From positions 1 to 64,000 of the forward strand of contig NZ_JNWO01000017.1 in NCBI RefSeq assembly GCF_000716435.1: a stretch of 64,000 bases of DNA, read 5' to 3'. Both the position numbers and the translations under genes were made by a program. The stretch is from Streptomyces xylophagus. Its GTDB lineage: Bacteria; Actinomycetota; Actinomycetes; Streptomycetales; Streptomycetaceae. How positions within the stretch are numbered: position 1 is the first letter of the stretch; each line of letters opens with the position of its first letter. Positions 7,777 through 17,008 of the stretch are shown one piece after another. The notes beneath the pieces were generated by a model. The model was not told the origin of the DNA. It ran no database searches and was given only the letters and a program-made list of their open reading frames with translations.

Positions 7777-9861
7777 ATGTCCAAGGACAGTGCCGCTTCG
7801 GCGCCCGGGGGGACCGGGGCCCGCGCGGAGCGGCCTGTCGGCCGGAAGGCTGCGGGCTCCCGCTGGGGACGCCTGTTGGAGGGCGGGCTGCTGCAGGGCG
7901 GGGTCCAGGGCAGCCCGGTCCTCCGCCTGTTCATGCGCTGGGTGCGCCGGCCGCTGCTGCCCGTCATGCGGCTGTGGCGGCGCAACATCCAGCTCAAGGT
8001 CGTCGTCACGACCCTGCTGATGTCGCTGGGCGTCGTCCTGCTGCTGGGCTTCGTCGTCATCGGCCAGGTGCGCAACGGCCTGCTGGACGCCAAGGTGAAG
8101 GCCTCCCAGAGCCAGGCCACGGGCGGCTTCGCCGTGGCCAAGCAGAAGGCCGACGAGGCGGCCAGCGGGACCGCCGACGACGGTTCCGCGACCGACGGCA
8201 ACTCCTCGCAGAACGTCATCTCCTGGATGAGCGACCTCGTGTCGTCGCTGTCCAGCGGCGGTCAGGGCGCCTTCGACGTGGTGACGTTGCCCGCGGGCGC
8301 CGACAGCGGCGGCGGTCGCAGCCCGCGCGGTTCCGGATACGTCGACCCGTCCGCGAGCGTGCCCGAGGACCTGCGCGCGCGGGTCAACGACCGTACGACG
8401 GCGGCCCAGAGCTACACGCGCATCATCTACAGCAACGGCAAGGAGTCCCAGCCGGCGCTGGTCGTGGGCAAGCAGGTCAACGACCCGAACGGCGATCCGT
8501 ACCAGCTGTACTACCTCTTCCCGCTCACCCAGGAGGAGAAGTCCCTCAGCCTGGTCAAGGGCACCCTGGCCACGGCCGGGCTCTTCGTCGTCGTACTGCT
8601 CGGGGCCATCGCCTGGCTCGTGGTGCGGCAGGTCGTCACGCCGGTGCGGATGGCCGCCGGGATCGCCGAGCGGCTGTCCGCCGGGCGCCTCCAGGAGCGG
8701 ATGAAGGTCACCGGCGAGGACGACATCGCGCGGCTCGGCGAGGCCTTCAACAAGATGGCGCAGAACCTCCAGCTGAAGATCCAGCAGCTGGAGGACCTCT
8801 CGCGGATGCAGCGGCGGTTCGTGTCCGACGTGTCGCACGAGTTGCGGACGCCGCTGACGACCGTACGCATGGCGGCTGATGTCATCCATGACGCGCGCGT
8901 GGACTTCGATCCGATGACCGCGCGGTCGGCCGAACTGCTGGCCGACCAGCTGGACCGGTTCGAGACGCTGCTCGCGGATCTGCTGGAGATCAGCCGCTTC
9001 GACGCGGGAGCAGCGGCCCTGGAGGCCGAGCCGATAGACCTCAGGGAGGTCGTACGGCGGGTGCTCAGCGGCGCCGAGCCGCTGGCCGAGCGCAAGGGTA
9101 CGACGATACGGGTCGTCGGCGACCAGCAGCCCGTGGTCGCCGAGGCCGATGCCCGGCGGGTGGAGCGGGTGCTGCGCAATCTCGTCGTCAACGCCGTGGA
9201 GCACGGCGACGGCAAGGACGTCGTCGTCAAGCTCGCCACGGCGGGCGGGGCGGTCGCCATCGCGGTGCGCGACTACGGAGTCGGGCTCAAGCCCGGTGAG
9301 GCGACCCGGGTGTTCAGCCGCTTCTGGCGGGCGGACCCGGCACGCGCGCGTACCACCGGCGGTACGGGACTGGGGTTGTCCATCGCCCTGGAGGACGCGC
9401 GGCTGCACGGCGGCTGGCTGCAGGCATGGGGTGAGCCGGGCGGCGGGTCGCAGTTCAGGCTGACGCTGCCGCGGACCGCGGACGAACCGCTCCGGGGCTC
9501 ACCGATACCCCTGGAACCCAAGGACTCGCGCCGTAATCGTGGACTTAATGACGCCGGGTTGCCGAGCGGGGGCGGGGACAAGCGCGCGACGGTCCCGGTG
9601 CAGCCGATGGGCGACCAAGGGCCGCCGATACCCGCGCGGAACCCGATCGCTCCCAGGCTGACCGCCGCGACTCCCACGGCGGACCCGACGGCGCTGCCCG
9701 GCAATGGCGCGCGCGTGGTGCCCCGGCCGACCGGCGGCACCCGGCGGCAGGAGGACAGGCCAGCAGCGGACACGCCTCGGGGCGACAGCGTGAGCAGCAC
9801 GGACCCGGCCGCCGCACCGGAGAACTCGAACAAGCAGGGGGAGGCATCTCGTGGGCGCTGA
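7777..9861 (+). CDS. mtrB: Sensor histidine kinase MtrB
   Basis: A 694-residue membrane kinase. TM1 is at about 68-95 and an extracytoplasmic domain covers about 95-258. TM2 (about 260-285) and a HAMP linker follow. The HisKA box SDVSHELRTPLTTVR has the phospho-His at about 354. The ATPase domain has the N box (RNLVVNAVEHG), the DYGVGL box and the GGTGLGLSI box. A Pro/Arg-rich C-terminal tail of about 130 residues is probably disordered. It is the cognate kinase of MtrA and overlaps lpqB by 11 bases, so mtrA-mtrB-lpqB is an operon. Confidence 0.97.
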   Translation: MSKDSAASAPGGTGARAERPVGRKAAGSRWGRLLEGGLLQGGVQGSPVLRLFMRWVRRPLLPVMRLWRRNIQLKVVVTTLLMSLGVVLLLGFVVIGQVRNGLLDAKVKASQSQATGGFAVAKQKADEAASGTADDGSATDGNSSQNVISWMSDLVSSLSSGGQGAFDVVTLPAGADSGGGRSPRGSGYVDPSASVPEDLRARVNDRTTAAQSYTRIIYSNGKESQPALVVGKQVNDPNGDPYQLYYLFPLTQEEKSLSLVKGTLATAGLFVVVLLGAIAWLVVRQVVTPVRMAAGIAERLSAGRLQERMKVTGEDDIARLGEAFNKMAQNLQLKIQQLEDLSRMQRRFVSDVSHELRTPLTTVRMAADVIHDARVDFDPMTARSAELLADQLDRFETLLADLLEISRFDAGAAALEAEPIDLREVVRRVLSGAEPLAERKGTTIRVVGDQQPVVAEADARRVERVLRNLVVNAVEHGDGKDVVVKLATAGGAVAIAVRDYGVGLKPGEATRVFSRFWRADPARARTTGGTGLGLSIALEDARLHGGWLQAWGEPGGGSQFRLTLPRTADEPLRGSPIPLEPKDSRRNRGLNDAGLPSGGGDKRATVPVQPMGDQGPPIPARNPIAPRLTAATPTADPTALPGNGARVVPRPTGGTRRQEDRPAADTPRGDSVSSTDPAAAPENSNKQGEASRGR

Positions 9862-11689
9862 CCGCGAGGGGGGCGCCCGGCGGAAGCCGGCACGCGCGGT
9901 GGCGTACATCGCGTGCGGCGTCGTAGTGCTGGCGGGATGTGCCTCGATGCCCGACAGCGGGGACCTGCGGGGAGTCGAGTCGACGCCGCGACAGGACACC
10001 CAGGTGCGGGTTTTCGCGATGCCTCCCCAGGAGGACGCGTCGCAGGCGGAGATCGTGCAGGGCTTCCTGGAGGCGTTGACCAGCGACGATCCGCGCTACA
10101 AGACGGCACGCATGTACCTGACCGCCAAGGCGGCGCGGGGCTGGCAGCCGGAGCTGTCCACCACGGTGCTCGCCGGCGGGCCGAGCACGGAGCCCGTCCG
10201 CAACCCCGGCGGCCGGGAGGACAACGACACCTTCACGTACACGCTGACCGGCGACCGGGTCGCCACGGTGGACTCGCAGCAGGCGTACTCGCCGGCGGAC
10301 GGGCGGTACAGCCAGCGGGTGCACCTGACGAGGGACGCGAAGAGCGGGCAGTGGCGCATCGACGCGCTGCCCCAGGGCGTCGTCATGGGCAACTCGGACT
10401 TCCAGCGCAACTACATGTCGGTCAACAAGTACTACTTCGCGTCGAACACGACGGCCGGAGCGACCTCGGAGCCGATCGCCGTGGCGGACCCCGTGTTCGT
10501 ACGGCGGCGGGTGGACCCCATGACGCAGATGGTGCGGTCCCTCCTCAACGGGCCCACCAGCTGGCTCGGGCCCGTGGTCAGGTCGAGCTTCCCCACCGGG
10601 ACGGCACTGCAGAAGGGCGTCACCGCGCTGACGCCCGACGACCAGAACAAGCTGACGGTCCCGTTGAACCAGAAGGCCTCGCGGGTGGGGCTGGCCCGCT
10701 GCAACGAGATGGCGACGCAGATCCTCTACACGCTCCAGACCATGACGCCGACGGTGGACAAGGTCGAGCTGCAGGCCGCCAACGGCGCGCAGTTGTGCCT
10801 GCTCGACGAGAGCGACGCCAAGGACTTCGCGGCCCACGGCCCCATCAAGCAACCCGAGTACCTGTACTTCCTCGACGACAAGCACCGGCTGGTGCGGATG
10901 CCCAGCGACGGCCATGGCACGCACGCCGATCCGGTGCCGGGCGCGCTGGGCACGGGCGACACACAGCTGGGATCCGTGGCGGTGTCGCGTGACGAGGAGT
11001 CGGCGGCCGGGGTCGGCCTCGACGGGAAGTCGCTCTACGTCGGGTCGCTGGTGTCGGGCGCGTCGCTCGGCGACCCCGTCCTGACCAGCCAGGGCAAGAC
11101 GGAGGACGACCGGCTGACGGCTCCCAGCTGGGACGCGCAGGGCGACCTCTGGGTGGCCGACCGGGACCCGAAGAACCCCCGGCTGCTCCTGCTGCAGAAG
11201 GGCGCGGGACAGCCCATCACGGTGGAGATGCCGGGGCTGGACGGCCGTGTCGAATCGGTACGGGTGGCCGCCGACGGGGTGCGGATCGCGCTCGTCGTGG
11301 AGAAGAACGGCAAGCGGTCCCTGTTCATCGGGCGGATCCAGCGGACCGGGGCGACCGGTGAGCAGCCGGTGGTCTCCGTCCTCGAACTGCGTTCCGCCAC
11401 CCCGGACTTGGAGGAGATCACGGCCATGTCGTGGGCCGGGGACAGCCGGCTCGTGGTGGTGGGCCGCGAGCAACAGGGTGTGCTGCAGATGCGGTACGTC
11501 CAGGTCGACGGCTCCACACCGGAGGGTCCGGCGCCGGCGGCCCTGACCGGGGTGAAGGAGATCGCCGCGTCCGAGGACGACAAGCTGCCGCTGGTGGCTG
11601 ACTCGGAGGACGGGATCGTACGGCTGCCCACCGGGGCGCAGTGGCAGAAGGTGGTCAAGACGGGGTCGGCGCCGGTCTATCCGGGCTGA
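9851..11689 (+). CDS. lpqB: Lipoprotein LpqB, MtrAB accessory
   Basis: A 612-residue secreted lipoprotein. The signal peptide ends in lipobox VVLAGC, with the lipidated Cys at residue 30. A GerMN-type domain lies in the N-terminal half and a beta-propeller-like C-terminal half (LpqB type) follows. LpqB interacts with the MtrB sensor domain in actinobacteria and modulates MtrA signalling. The GTG start at 9851 lies inside the end of mtrB. A terminator-like hairpin follows at 11714, closing the operon. Confidence 0.95.
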   Translation: MGADREGGARRKPARAVAYIACGVVVLAGCASMPDSGDLRGVESTPRQDTQVRVFAMPPQEDASQAEIVQGFLEALTSDDPRYKTARMYLTAKAARGWQPELSTTVLAGGPSTEPVRNPGGREDNDTFTYTLTGDRVATVDSQQAYSPADGRYSQRVHLTRDAKSGQWRIDALPQGVVMGNSDFQRNYMSVNKYYFASNTTAGATSEPIAVADPVFVRRRVDPMTQMVRSLLNGPTSWLGPVVRSSFPTGTALQKGVTALTPDDQNKLTVPLNQKASRVGLARCNEMATQILYTLQTMTPTVDKVELQAANGAQLCLLDESDAKDFAAHGPIKQPEYLYFLDDKHRLVRMPSDGHGTHADPVPGALGTGDTQLGSVAVSRDEESAAGVGLDGKSLYVGSLVSGASLGDPVLTSQGKTEDDRLTAPSWDAQGDLWVADRDPKNPRLLLLQKGAGQPITVEMPGLDGRVESVRVAADGVRIALVVEKNGKRSLFIGRIQRTGATGEQPVVSVLELRSATPDLEEITAMSWAGDSRLVVVGREQQGVLQMRYVQVDGSTPEGPAPAALTGVKEIAASEDDKLPLVADSEDGIVRLPTGAQWQKVVKTGSAPVYPG

Positions 11690-11713
11690 CGCACTGAAGC
11701 GCTGAGGTGCAGC

Positions 11714-11762
11714 GAAAGCGGCCGTCTCCGGCCGGGCCGAGGCCTGGTGGAGGCGGCCGTTC
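11714..11762 (+). terminator. Terminator-like hairpin after lpqB
   Basis: AGCGGCCGTCTCC and GGAGGCGGCCGTT form an imperfect stem (two G-T type positions) around a 19-base GC-rich interior, followed by TCGTGTG. There is no T run, as is usual in Streptomyces. Confidence 0.6.
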
Positions 11763-11884
11763 GTGTGTTCCGGGGCGGCTGTGCACTCGTGTGAGGGACG
11801 GTCGTCGACGGTTGCGTGTGGTTGTCCACAGGCGGTTGTCCACAGGGGTGGCCGGTCGGCGAGGGCGTTGGCACAGTGGTGGGC

Positions 11885-12964
11885 ATGCGGGGGTGGTGGC
11901 GGGACCTCACGGATCTGGTGCTGCCGGCCGAGTGCGGAGGCTGCGGGATGCCTCGCACGGTGCTCTGCCCGGAGTGCCGTGCCGCTCTGAACGGGGCCGT
12001 ACCGAGCCGGGTACGACCGATGCCTGAGCCGACCGGGCTACCGGCGACGTATGCGGCCGCCCCCTACGCGGACGAGGTGCGCGCCATGCTCCTCGCCCAC
12101 AAGGAACGAGGGGCGCTGACCCTCGCGGGGCCACTGGGTGCGGCTCTGGCGGGCGCTGTGAGGGCGGGGCTGTGGGAGTGCCGGGTGGAGGGTCATGGGG
12201 GCCTGGCGGGGCTGGATGGGGGGTTGGCGGGGGTGTACGGGGATGTGGCGAGGGTGGACGGGGATGTGGCGGGGTTGGACGGGGGCTTCGTGCAAGGACT
12301 TGGGACTCAGGCCGATCAGCCGCAGGTCGGGCCGGCTCAGGCGCGGCAGCGCCAGGCAGGCCAGGTTCCGGCGGGGCAACCGGCGTACGTCGGCCATGCC
12401 CGCTCCCCGCGTGGCGGTGACGCGCCCGTTTTGCTCGTCCCCGTGCCCTCCGCGCGTGGGGCCGTGCGGGCTCGGGGGCATGATCCGGCGCGGCGGATCG
12501 CGTTGGCGGCGGCGGGGGAGTTGCGGCGGGCGGGGACTCCGGCCCGGGTAGTGGCCGTGTTGCGGCAGCGGCGGTGGGTGGCCGATCAGTCGGGGCTCAA
12601 CTCGCGGCAGCGGCTGGACAATCTCGCGGGTGCGCTGGAGGTCGTCGCGGGTGGTGCCCGGTTGCTGGCCGGGGGACGGGTGGTGCTCGTCGACGACCTG
12701 ATGACGACAGGGGCCTCCTTGAGGGAGGCGGCGCGTGCCGTCCGTGAGGCGATCGCGTGCGGGGGAGCAGTTCGAGCGACTGCGGCTGTGTACTCGCGTG
12801 TGTCCCGGGAAGGCAGAGGGGAACACATCGAGAGATCAATGGAGAACGGGAGGAACATGGCACTCAGTGCACCGGGAATCGTGGGTGTGAACGGCCCAGG
12901 TGACCTGATCTGCGCGGCGGTGATCGCCGCGTCGCCGGATTCCTTCGAAATAAACCGGAACTGA
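11885..12964 (+). CDS. ComF-family phosphoribosyltransferase-like protein
   Basis: A 359-residue ComF/GntX-type protein. A four-Cys zinc-binding motif (CGGCG...LCPEC) is near residues 18-36. The PRTase signature [13 protein letters not shown] is at about 267-279. In competent bacteria ComF aids DNA uptake; the role in Streptomyces is not defined. I chose ATG 11885 because upstream in-frame codons lack family sequence. Two oddities stand out. A linker of about 75 residues between the zinc finger and the PRTase region contains four 7-residue repeats. There is also a C-terminal extension ending [10 protein letters not shown]. The gene follows the mtrAB-lpqB operon and precedes hpf. Confidence 0.88.
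   Translation: MRGWWRDLTDLVLPAECGGCGMPRTVLCPECRAALNGAVPSRVRPMPEPTGLPATYAAAPYADEVRAMLLAHKERGALTLAGPLGAALAGAVRAGLWECRVEGHGGLAGLDGGLAGVYGDVARVDGDVAGLDGGFVQGLGTQADQPQVGPAQARQRQAGQVPAGQPAYVGHARSPRGGDAPVLLVPVPSARGAVRARGHDPARRIALAAAGELRRAGTPARVVAVLRQRRWVADQSGLNSRQRLDNLAGALEVVAGGARLLAGGRVVLVDDLMTTGASLREAARAVREAIACGGAVRATAAVYSRVSREGRGEHIERSMENGRNMALSAPGIVGVNGPGDLICAAVIAASPDSFEINRN
12199..12282 (+). repeat. Four tandem 21-bp repeats inside the comF-like gene
   Basis: Four degenerate 21-bp units end in (T)GGAYGG or TGTACGG; the last two are GGATGTGGCGAGGGTGGACGG and a 2-mismatch copy. Because 21 is a multiple of three the reading frame is kept, giving heptapeptides [21 protein letters not shown] and DVAGLDG in the interdomain linker. 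Confidence 0.85.
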
Positions 12965-13277
12965 CTGCGAACTTGCGTCGTTGCAGGTAACGACAGGAGC
13001 AATTCACCTGAACGGAGGTACACCGCGGTAGAGGGTGACGACATCCGTCCGGGCGAGATATGTTCGGTTGTGAGAGAAAGGCGCAGGCCGCACCTCTCCT
13101 ATCCGAATGCCGTGCTGTGGGTTTTCTGCAATCACCCGCGGCCATGGGGTGGAGATCTTGCCCATGGGGGAGGAGGAGGTGGAAGTCACCGAGTCCGAGG
13201 TTCCGGGGTGACCGGAGCCTGGTGCAAAAGGGAGACGCTCCGCAGCGAAGCGGAGCGATCCGGGAACGGAGTTCTGC
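12965..13277 (+). promoter_or_regulatory. hpf upstream region with 5'-UTR hairpin
   Basis: A 313-bp gap without a convincing gene. A perfect 8-bp stem (CGCTCCGC at 13236-13243, loop AGCGAA, GCGGAGCG at 13250-13257) sits 20 bases before the hpf start, just ahead of the ribosome-binding site GGAACGGAG. It could modulate translation. The long gap fits multiple stress promoters, but I do not recognise specific -35/-10 pairs with confidence. Confidence 0.5.
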
Positions 13278-13970
13278 GTGGACATCGTCGTCAAGGGCCG
13301 CAAGACCGAGGTGCCCGAGCGGTTCCGCAAGCACGTGGCCGAGAAGCTGAAGCTGGAGAAGATCCAGAAGCTCGACGGCAAGGTGATCAGCCTCGACGTC
13401 GAGGTGTCCAAGGAGCCCAACCCCCGACAGGCCGACCGTTGTGACCGAGTGGAGATCACGCTCCGCTCCCGCGGTCCGGTGATCCGGGCGGAGGCATCGG
13501 CCAACGATCCGTACGCGGCGCTCGACCTCGCGGCGGAGAAGCTGGATGCCCGGCTGCGCAAGCAGCACGACAAGCGTCACACGCGCCGCGGTGCCCGTCG
13601 GCTCACGGCCGCCGAGGTCCCCGACCACGTCCCGGGCGCGGCGACGCTCAACGGCAACGGCCACGCCGCGCCGGACGAGCAGTCGGACGGCGTGCCCACC
13701 AAGAAGATCGGCTCGCTGGAAGTGAAGGGCGAAGGCCCCCTCGTCGTCCGCGAGAAGACCCACGTCGCCTCTCCGATGTCCCTCGACCAGGCCCTCTACG
13801 AGATGGAACTGGTCGGACACGACTTCTACCTGTTCGTCGACTCCGAGACCAAGGAGCCGAGCGTCGTCTACCGACGGCACGCCTACGACTACGGCGTCAT
13901 CCACCTGAGCACGGACCCGATGGTCACGCAGGCACAACCGCCCGCGGCGGGCGGCACGCTGGGCGGCTGA
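13278..13970 (+). CDS. hpf: Long-form ribosome hibernation promoting factor
   Basis: A 230-residue long HPF (RaiA/YfiA plus dimerisation tail). The N-terminal S30AE/sigma-54 modulation domain (MDIVVKGRKTEVPERFRKHV, then EITLRSRGPVIRAE) occupies about 1-105. A linker follows, and then the C-terminal domain that pairs two 70S ribosomes (MSLDQALYEMELVGHDFYLF, about 166-185). It acts in the cytoplasm on stalled ribosomes in stationary phase or stress. The GTG start is behind GGAACGGAG. It is monocistronic: a strong hairpin follows at 13992. Confidence 0.95.
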   Translation: MDIVVKGRKTEVPERFRKHVAEKLKLEKIQKLDGKVISLDVEVSKEPNPRQADRCDRVEITLRSRGPVIRAEASANDPYAALDLAAEKLDARLRKQHDKRHTRRGARRLTAAEVPDHVPGAATLNGNGHAAPDEQSDGVPTKKIGSLEVKGEGPLVVREKTHVASPMSLDQALYEMELVGHDFYLFVDSETKEPSVVYRRHAYDYGVIHLSTDPMVTQAQPPAAGGTLGG

Positions 13971-13991
13971 CCACCCCGGCCGACAACTGAG

Positions 13992-14032
13992 CCGGTGCCC
14001 CTGGAGCGCGTGTGCGCCCCCAGGGGCACCGG
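13992..14032 (+). terminator. hpf terminator
   Basis: A perfect 13-bp stem CCGGTGCCCCTGG / CCAGGGGCACCGG with a 15-base loop, 22 bases after the hpf stop. Confidence 0.8.
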
Positions 14033-14176
14033 TGTGCGACCACTTCGCGCCCCGCTCCGTGACCGCACTGTCGTCCGGGCATGGAATCATGGCCGTACAG
14101 GGCCCAACCGGTGGGCCGCTGCCTTGGGTTGGCGATGGCGCAGGACCACAGGCCACAGCCTTCAGGGGGAGGAACG

Positions 14177-14920
14177 ATGGCGGACAGCTTCGGACCGATG
14201 CATGTCGAGGATGCCGACGGCGTCGTCACCATGGGCCCGGAAGCGGGCTCGACACGCAAGGAGCCGATCAGAGTCCTTGTCGTGGACGACCACGCCCTCT
14301 TCCGTCGAGGCCTGGAGATCGTGCTGGCGGCCGAGGAGGACATCCAGGTCGTCGGCGAGGCGGGGGACGGAGCCGAGGCCGTGGACAAGGCCGCGGATCT
14401 GCTGCCGGACATCGTCCTGATGGATGTGCGGATGCCGAAGCGGGGCGGAATCGAGGCGTGCACCTCCATCAAGGAGGTGGCGCCCAGCGCGAAGATCATC
14501 ATGCTGACGATCAGCGACGAAGAGGCCGATCTCTACGACGCGATCAAGGCGGGTGCGACGGGTTATCTCCTCAAGGAGATCTCGACCGACGAAGTGGCCA
14601 CCGCCATTCGCGCCGTGGCCGACGGACAGTCGCAGATCAGCCCCTCCATGGCGTCGAAACTGCTCACCGAGTTCAAGTCGATGATCCAGCGCACCGACGA
14701 GCGCCGACTGGTGCCGGCGCCGCGGCTCACCGACCGTGAGCTGGAGGTTCTCAAACTCGTCGCCACCGGAATGAACAACCGCGATATCGCCAAGCAGTTG
14801 TTCATCTCCGAGAACACCGTGAAGAACCATGTGCGCAACATCCTGGAGAAGCTCCAGCTGCACTCCAGGATGGAGGCGGTGGTCTACGCGATGCGGGAGA
14901 AGATCCTCGAGATCCGGTGA
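14177..14920 (+). CDS. Orphan NarL/LuxR-family response regulator
   Basis: A 247-residue two-component regulator. The receiver domain (about 31-150) has acidic pair DDH, phospho-acceptor D83 in LMDVRMP and KEIS in place of the usual KP. A LuxR-type helix-turn-helix follows ([20 protein letters not shown], then [12 protein letters not shown]). No histidine kinase is adjacent, so it is an orphan. A 30-residue N-terminal extension precedes the receiver. The start ATG 14177 has the RBS GGGGGAGGAACG; longer in-frame starts lack one. The gene keeps this place between hpf and secA in streptomycetes as far as I recall. Targets cannot be told from the sequence. Confidence 0.92.
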   Translation: MADSFGPMHVEDADGVVTMGPEAGSTRKEPIRVLVVDDHALFRRGLEIVLAAEEDIQVVGEAGDGAEAVDKAADLLPDIVLMDVRMPKRGGIEACTSIKEVAPSAKIIMLTISDEEADLYDAIKAGATGYLLKEISTDEVATAIRAVADGQSQISPSMASKLLTEFKSMIQRTDERRLVPAPRLTDRELEVLKLVATGMNNRDIAKQLFISENTVKNHVRNILEKLQLHSRMEAVVYAMREKILEIR

Positions 14921-14935
14921 CAGATCCGGTGACGC

Positions 14936-16111
14936 TCAGGCCAGGAGGCGCGTGAGTTCGCCGACGAGGGGTGTGCGGAGCTCGGGGGCGTCGACCCGCT
15001 CCACGCGTACGTCCGTGCAGTCCACCCAGCTCGCGGCCTCGACCAGGGCCTGGGCCACGGACGGAACGGCCTTCGCGCCGTCCAGGGTGACCTGCTTGGC
15101 GACCAGGGTGCGGCCCTCCCGCGCCGGGTCCACCCGGCCGACCAGCCGGCCGCCGGCGAGGACCGGCATCGCGAAGTAGCCGTAGACGCGCTTCGGTTTG
15201 GGGACGTAGGCCTCCAGGCGGTGGGTGACGCCGAAGATCCGCTCTGTGCGTGCCCGCTCCCAGATCAGGGAGTCGAACGGGGACAGGAGTGTGGTGCGGT
15301 GCCGGCCTCGCGGGGGTGTCTCCAGGGCCGTCGGGTCGGCCCAGGCGGGCTTGCCCCAGCCCTCGACCGTGACCGGGACCAGGCCCGAGTCGGCGATCAC
15401 CGCGTCGACCTGCTCGCCCTTGAGGCGGTGGTAGTCGGCGATGTCCGCGCGTGTGCCGACGCCCAGGGACTGTCCCGCCAGCCGGACCAGACGGCGGAGG
15501 CACTCGGTGTCATCCAACTCGTCGTGCAGCAGCGGCTCCGGGATCGCGCGCTCGGCGAGGTCGTACACCCGCTTCCAGCCGCGGCGCTGTACGCAGACCA
15601 CCTCGCCGTACATGAGCGCGCGCTCGACGGCGACCTTGGCGCCGGACCAGTCCCACCACTCGCTGGTGCGCTTGGCGCCGCCCAACTCCGTGGAGGTGAG
15701 GGGGCCTTCGGCGCGGAGCTGTTTGATGACCTGGTCGTAGGTGCCGTCCGGGAGGTCGTGGTTCCAGTGCGGGCGGCTGCGGTAGGCGCGGCGCCGGAAG
15801 GCGAAGTGGGGCCACTCCTCCACGGGGAGGATGCAGGCGGCGTGGGACCAGTACTCGAAGGCGTGTGTCTGGGTCCAGTACGCGTCCTCGACCGTCTTGC
15901 GGGGGACGGCGCCGAGGCGGGCGTACGGGATCAGTTCGTGGGAGCGGGCGAGGACCGAGATGGTGTCGAGCTGGACCGCGCCGAGATGGCGGAGCACGCC
16001 GCGCACACCCGCGCGGCGGTCGGGGACACCGAGGAAACCCTGGGCGCGCAGGGCGATGCGGCGGGCGTCGTCTGCCGACAGGTCGGTCGTGGGGCGCGGG
16101 GCACTCGTCAT
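14936..16111 (-). CDS. YcaQ/AlkX-like DNA glycosylase (HTH_42 winged-helix family)
   Basis: A 391-residue protein of the HTH_42 superfamily, which includes E. coli YcaQ and AlkZ, glycosylases that unhook DNA interstrand crosslinks and remove bulky alkyl adducts. The catalytic Q-x-D motif of the YcaQ branch is visible as GAVQLDTISV (Q47, D49). Conserved Trp/His/Tyr-rich segments (AFEYWSHAACILPVEEWPHF, then LSPFDSLIWER) also match. It is convergent with the response regulator, with only 15 bases between stops. Whether it protects against a self-made alkylating product or is a housekeeping repair enzyme cannot be decided here. Confidence 0.87.
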   Translation of the reverse strand: MTSAPRPTTDLSADDARRIALRAQGFLGVPDRRAGVRGVLRHLGAVQLDTISVLARSHELIPYARLGAVPRKTVEDAYWTQTHAFEYWSHAACILPVEEWPHFAFRRRAYRSRPHWNHDLPDGTYDQVIKQLRAEGPLTSTELGGAKRTSEWWDWSGAKVAVERALMYGEVVCVQRRGWKRVYDLAERAIPEPLLHDELDDTECLRRLVRLAGQSLGVGTRADIADYHRLKGEQVDAVIADSGLVPVTVEGWGKPAWADPTALETPPRGRHRTTLLSPFDSLIWERARTERIFGVTHRLEAYVPKPKRVYGYFAMPVLAGGRLVGRVDPAREGRTLVAKQVTLDGAKAVPSVAQALVEAASWVDCTDVRVERVDAPELRTPLVGELTRLLA

Positions 16112-16169
16112 GTCTCCGCACGATAGAGGGTGCCACTGACAATGCGGGCTGACCTGCGGATTCGCCGTG

Positions 16170-16739
16170 CTACGGCTGGGCGGGCAGGTACGGTGCCGTC
16201 GACGGCAGGCCCAGGTCGGACGGGAGCAGGGAGGCGACCCAGCAGTCCCGTCGTACGCCCTTGTTGTTGATCGCGGAGCGGAGTGTGCCCTCGACAGTGA
16301 AGCCGGCGTGCTCGGCGACCGTGCGGGAGCCCCTGTTGCCTACCTCCGCGCGCCATTCCACGCGGTCGATCGACAGCCGGGTGAACGCCCAGCGGGAGAC
16401 GGCGACGGTCGCCTCGGTGATGTAGCCGTTGCCCCGGTACTGCTTCGTGGCCCAGAAGCCGACCTCGCCGACACCCAGGGAACGCATCGTGATGGCGAGC
16501 ATGCCCACCAACTCCCCTTCGAGGAGAAAGACACCGAAGGTGAACATCGAACAGTTCGCCCAACCCTCGGGCACCAGTTGCTCGGTGAAACTCTGCGCGT
16601 GCTCCAGGAGATAGGGCGAGGGGATCGTCGTCCAGCGCTGGATCTCGGGGTCCTGGGCGGCGGAATACACGACGTCGGTGTCCTGCGGGCCGACGCTGCG
16701 CAGGAGGAGACGGTCGGTCGTGAGCGTGACGGGTTCCAT
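16170..16739 (-). CDS. GNAT-family N-acetyltransferase (RimJ/RimL type)
   Basis: A 189-residue acetyltransferase resembling RimJ/RimL. It opens with MEPVTLTTDRLLLRSVGPQD. The acetyl-CoA pyrophosphate-binding motif appears as YRGNGYITEA. The substrate is unknown. I choose ATG 16739 rather than 16775, because the extra 12 residues (SLCAPEQNRP) look non-family. It lies in the same direction as the YcaQ-like gene, 58 bp upstream of it. Confidence 0.85.
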   Translation of the reverse strand: MEPVTLTTDRLLLRSVGPQDTDVVYSAAQDPEIQRWTTIPSPYLLEHAQSFTEQLVPEGWANCSMFTFGVFLLEGELVGMLAITMRSLGVGEVGFWATKQYRGNGYITEATVAVSRWAFTRLSIDRVEWRAEVGNRGSRTVAEHAGFTVEGTLRSAINNKGVRRDCWVASLLPSDLGLPSTAPYLPAQP

Positions 16740-17008
16740 CGGCCGATTCTGCTCGGGGGCGCACAAGGACGCCATGCTTTTGCGCTGTGTGAGCGGGTGA
16801 TCACATTTCGCGCAATTCCTCGGAGGGACACGGCACCATCGGCGACCCCCGGCCGTTGTCCCCTTTGAAGCAGATTTGAAGGAGTGGACGGTCGGCGTCC
16901 CCGACAGGCCTCCCGGCCCGGCGGGGTCCTCGCATACGATGTCCGTTGCTCAGTTATGTCATTGGAAACCGACCGTCCCAGGCCCGACCGGCAAGGAGAC
17001 CAACCCCC

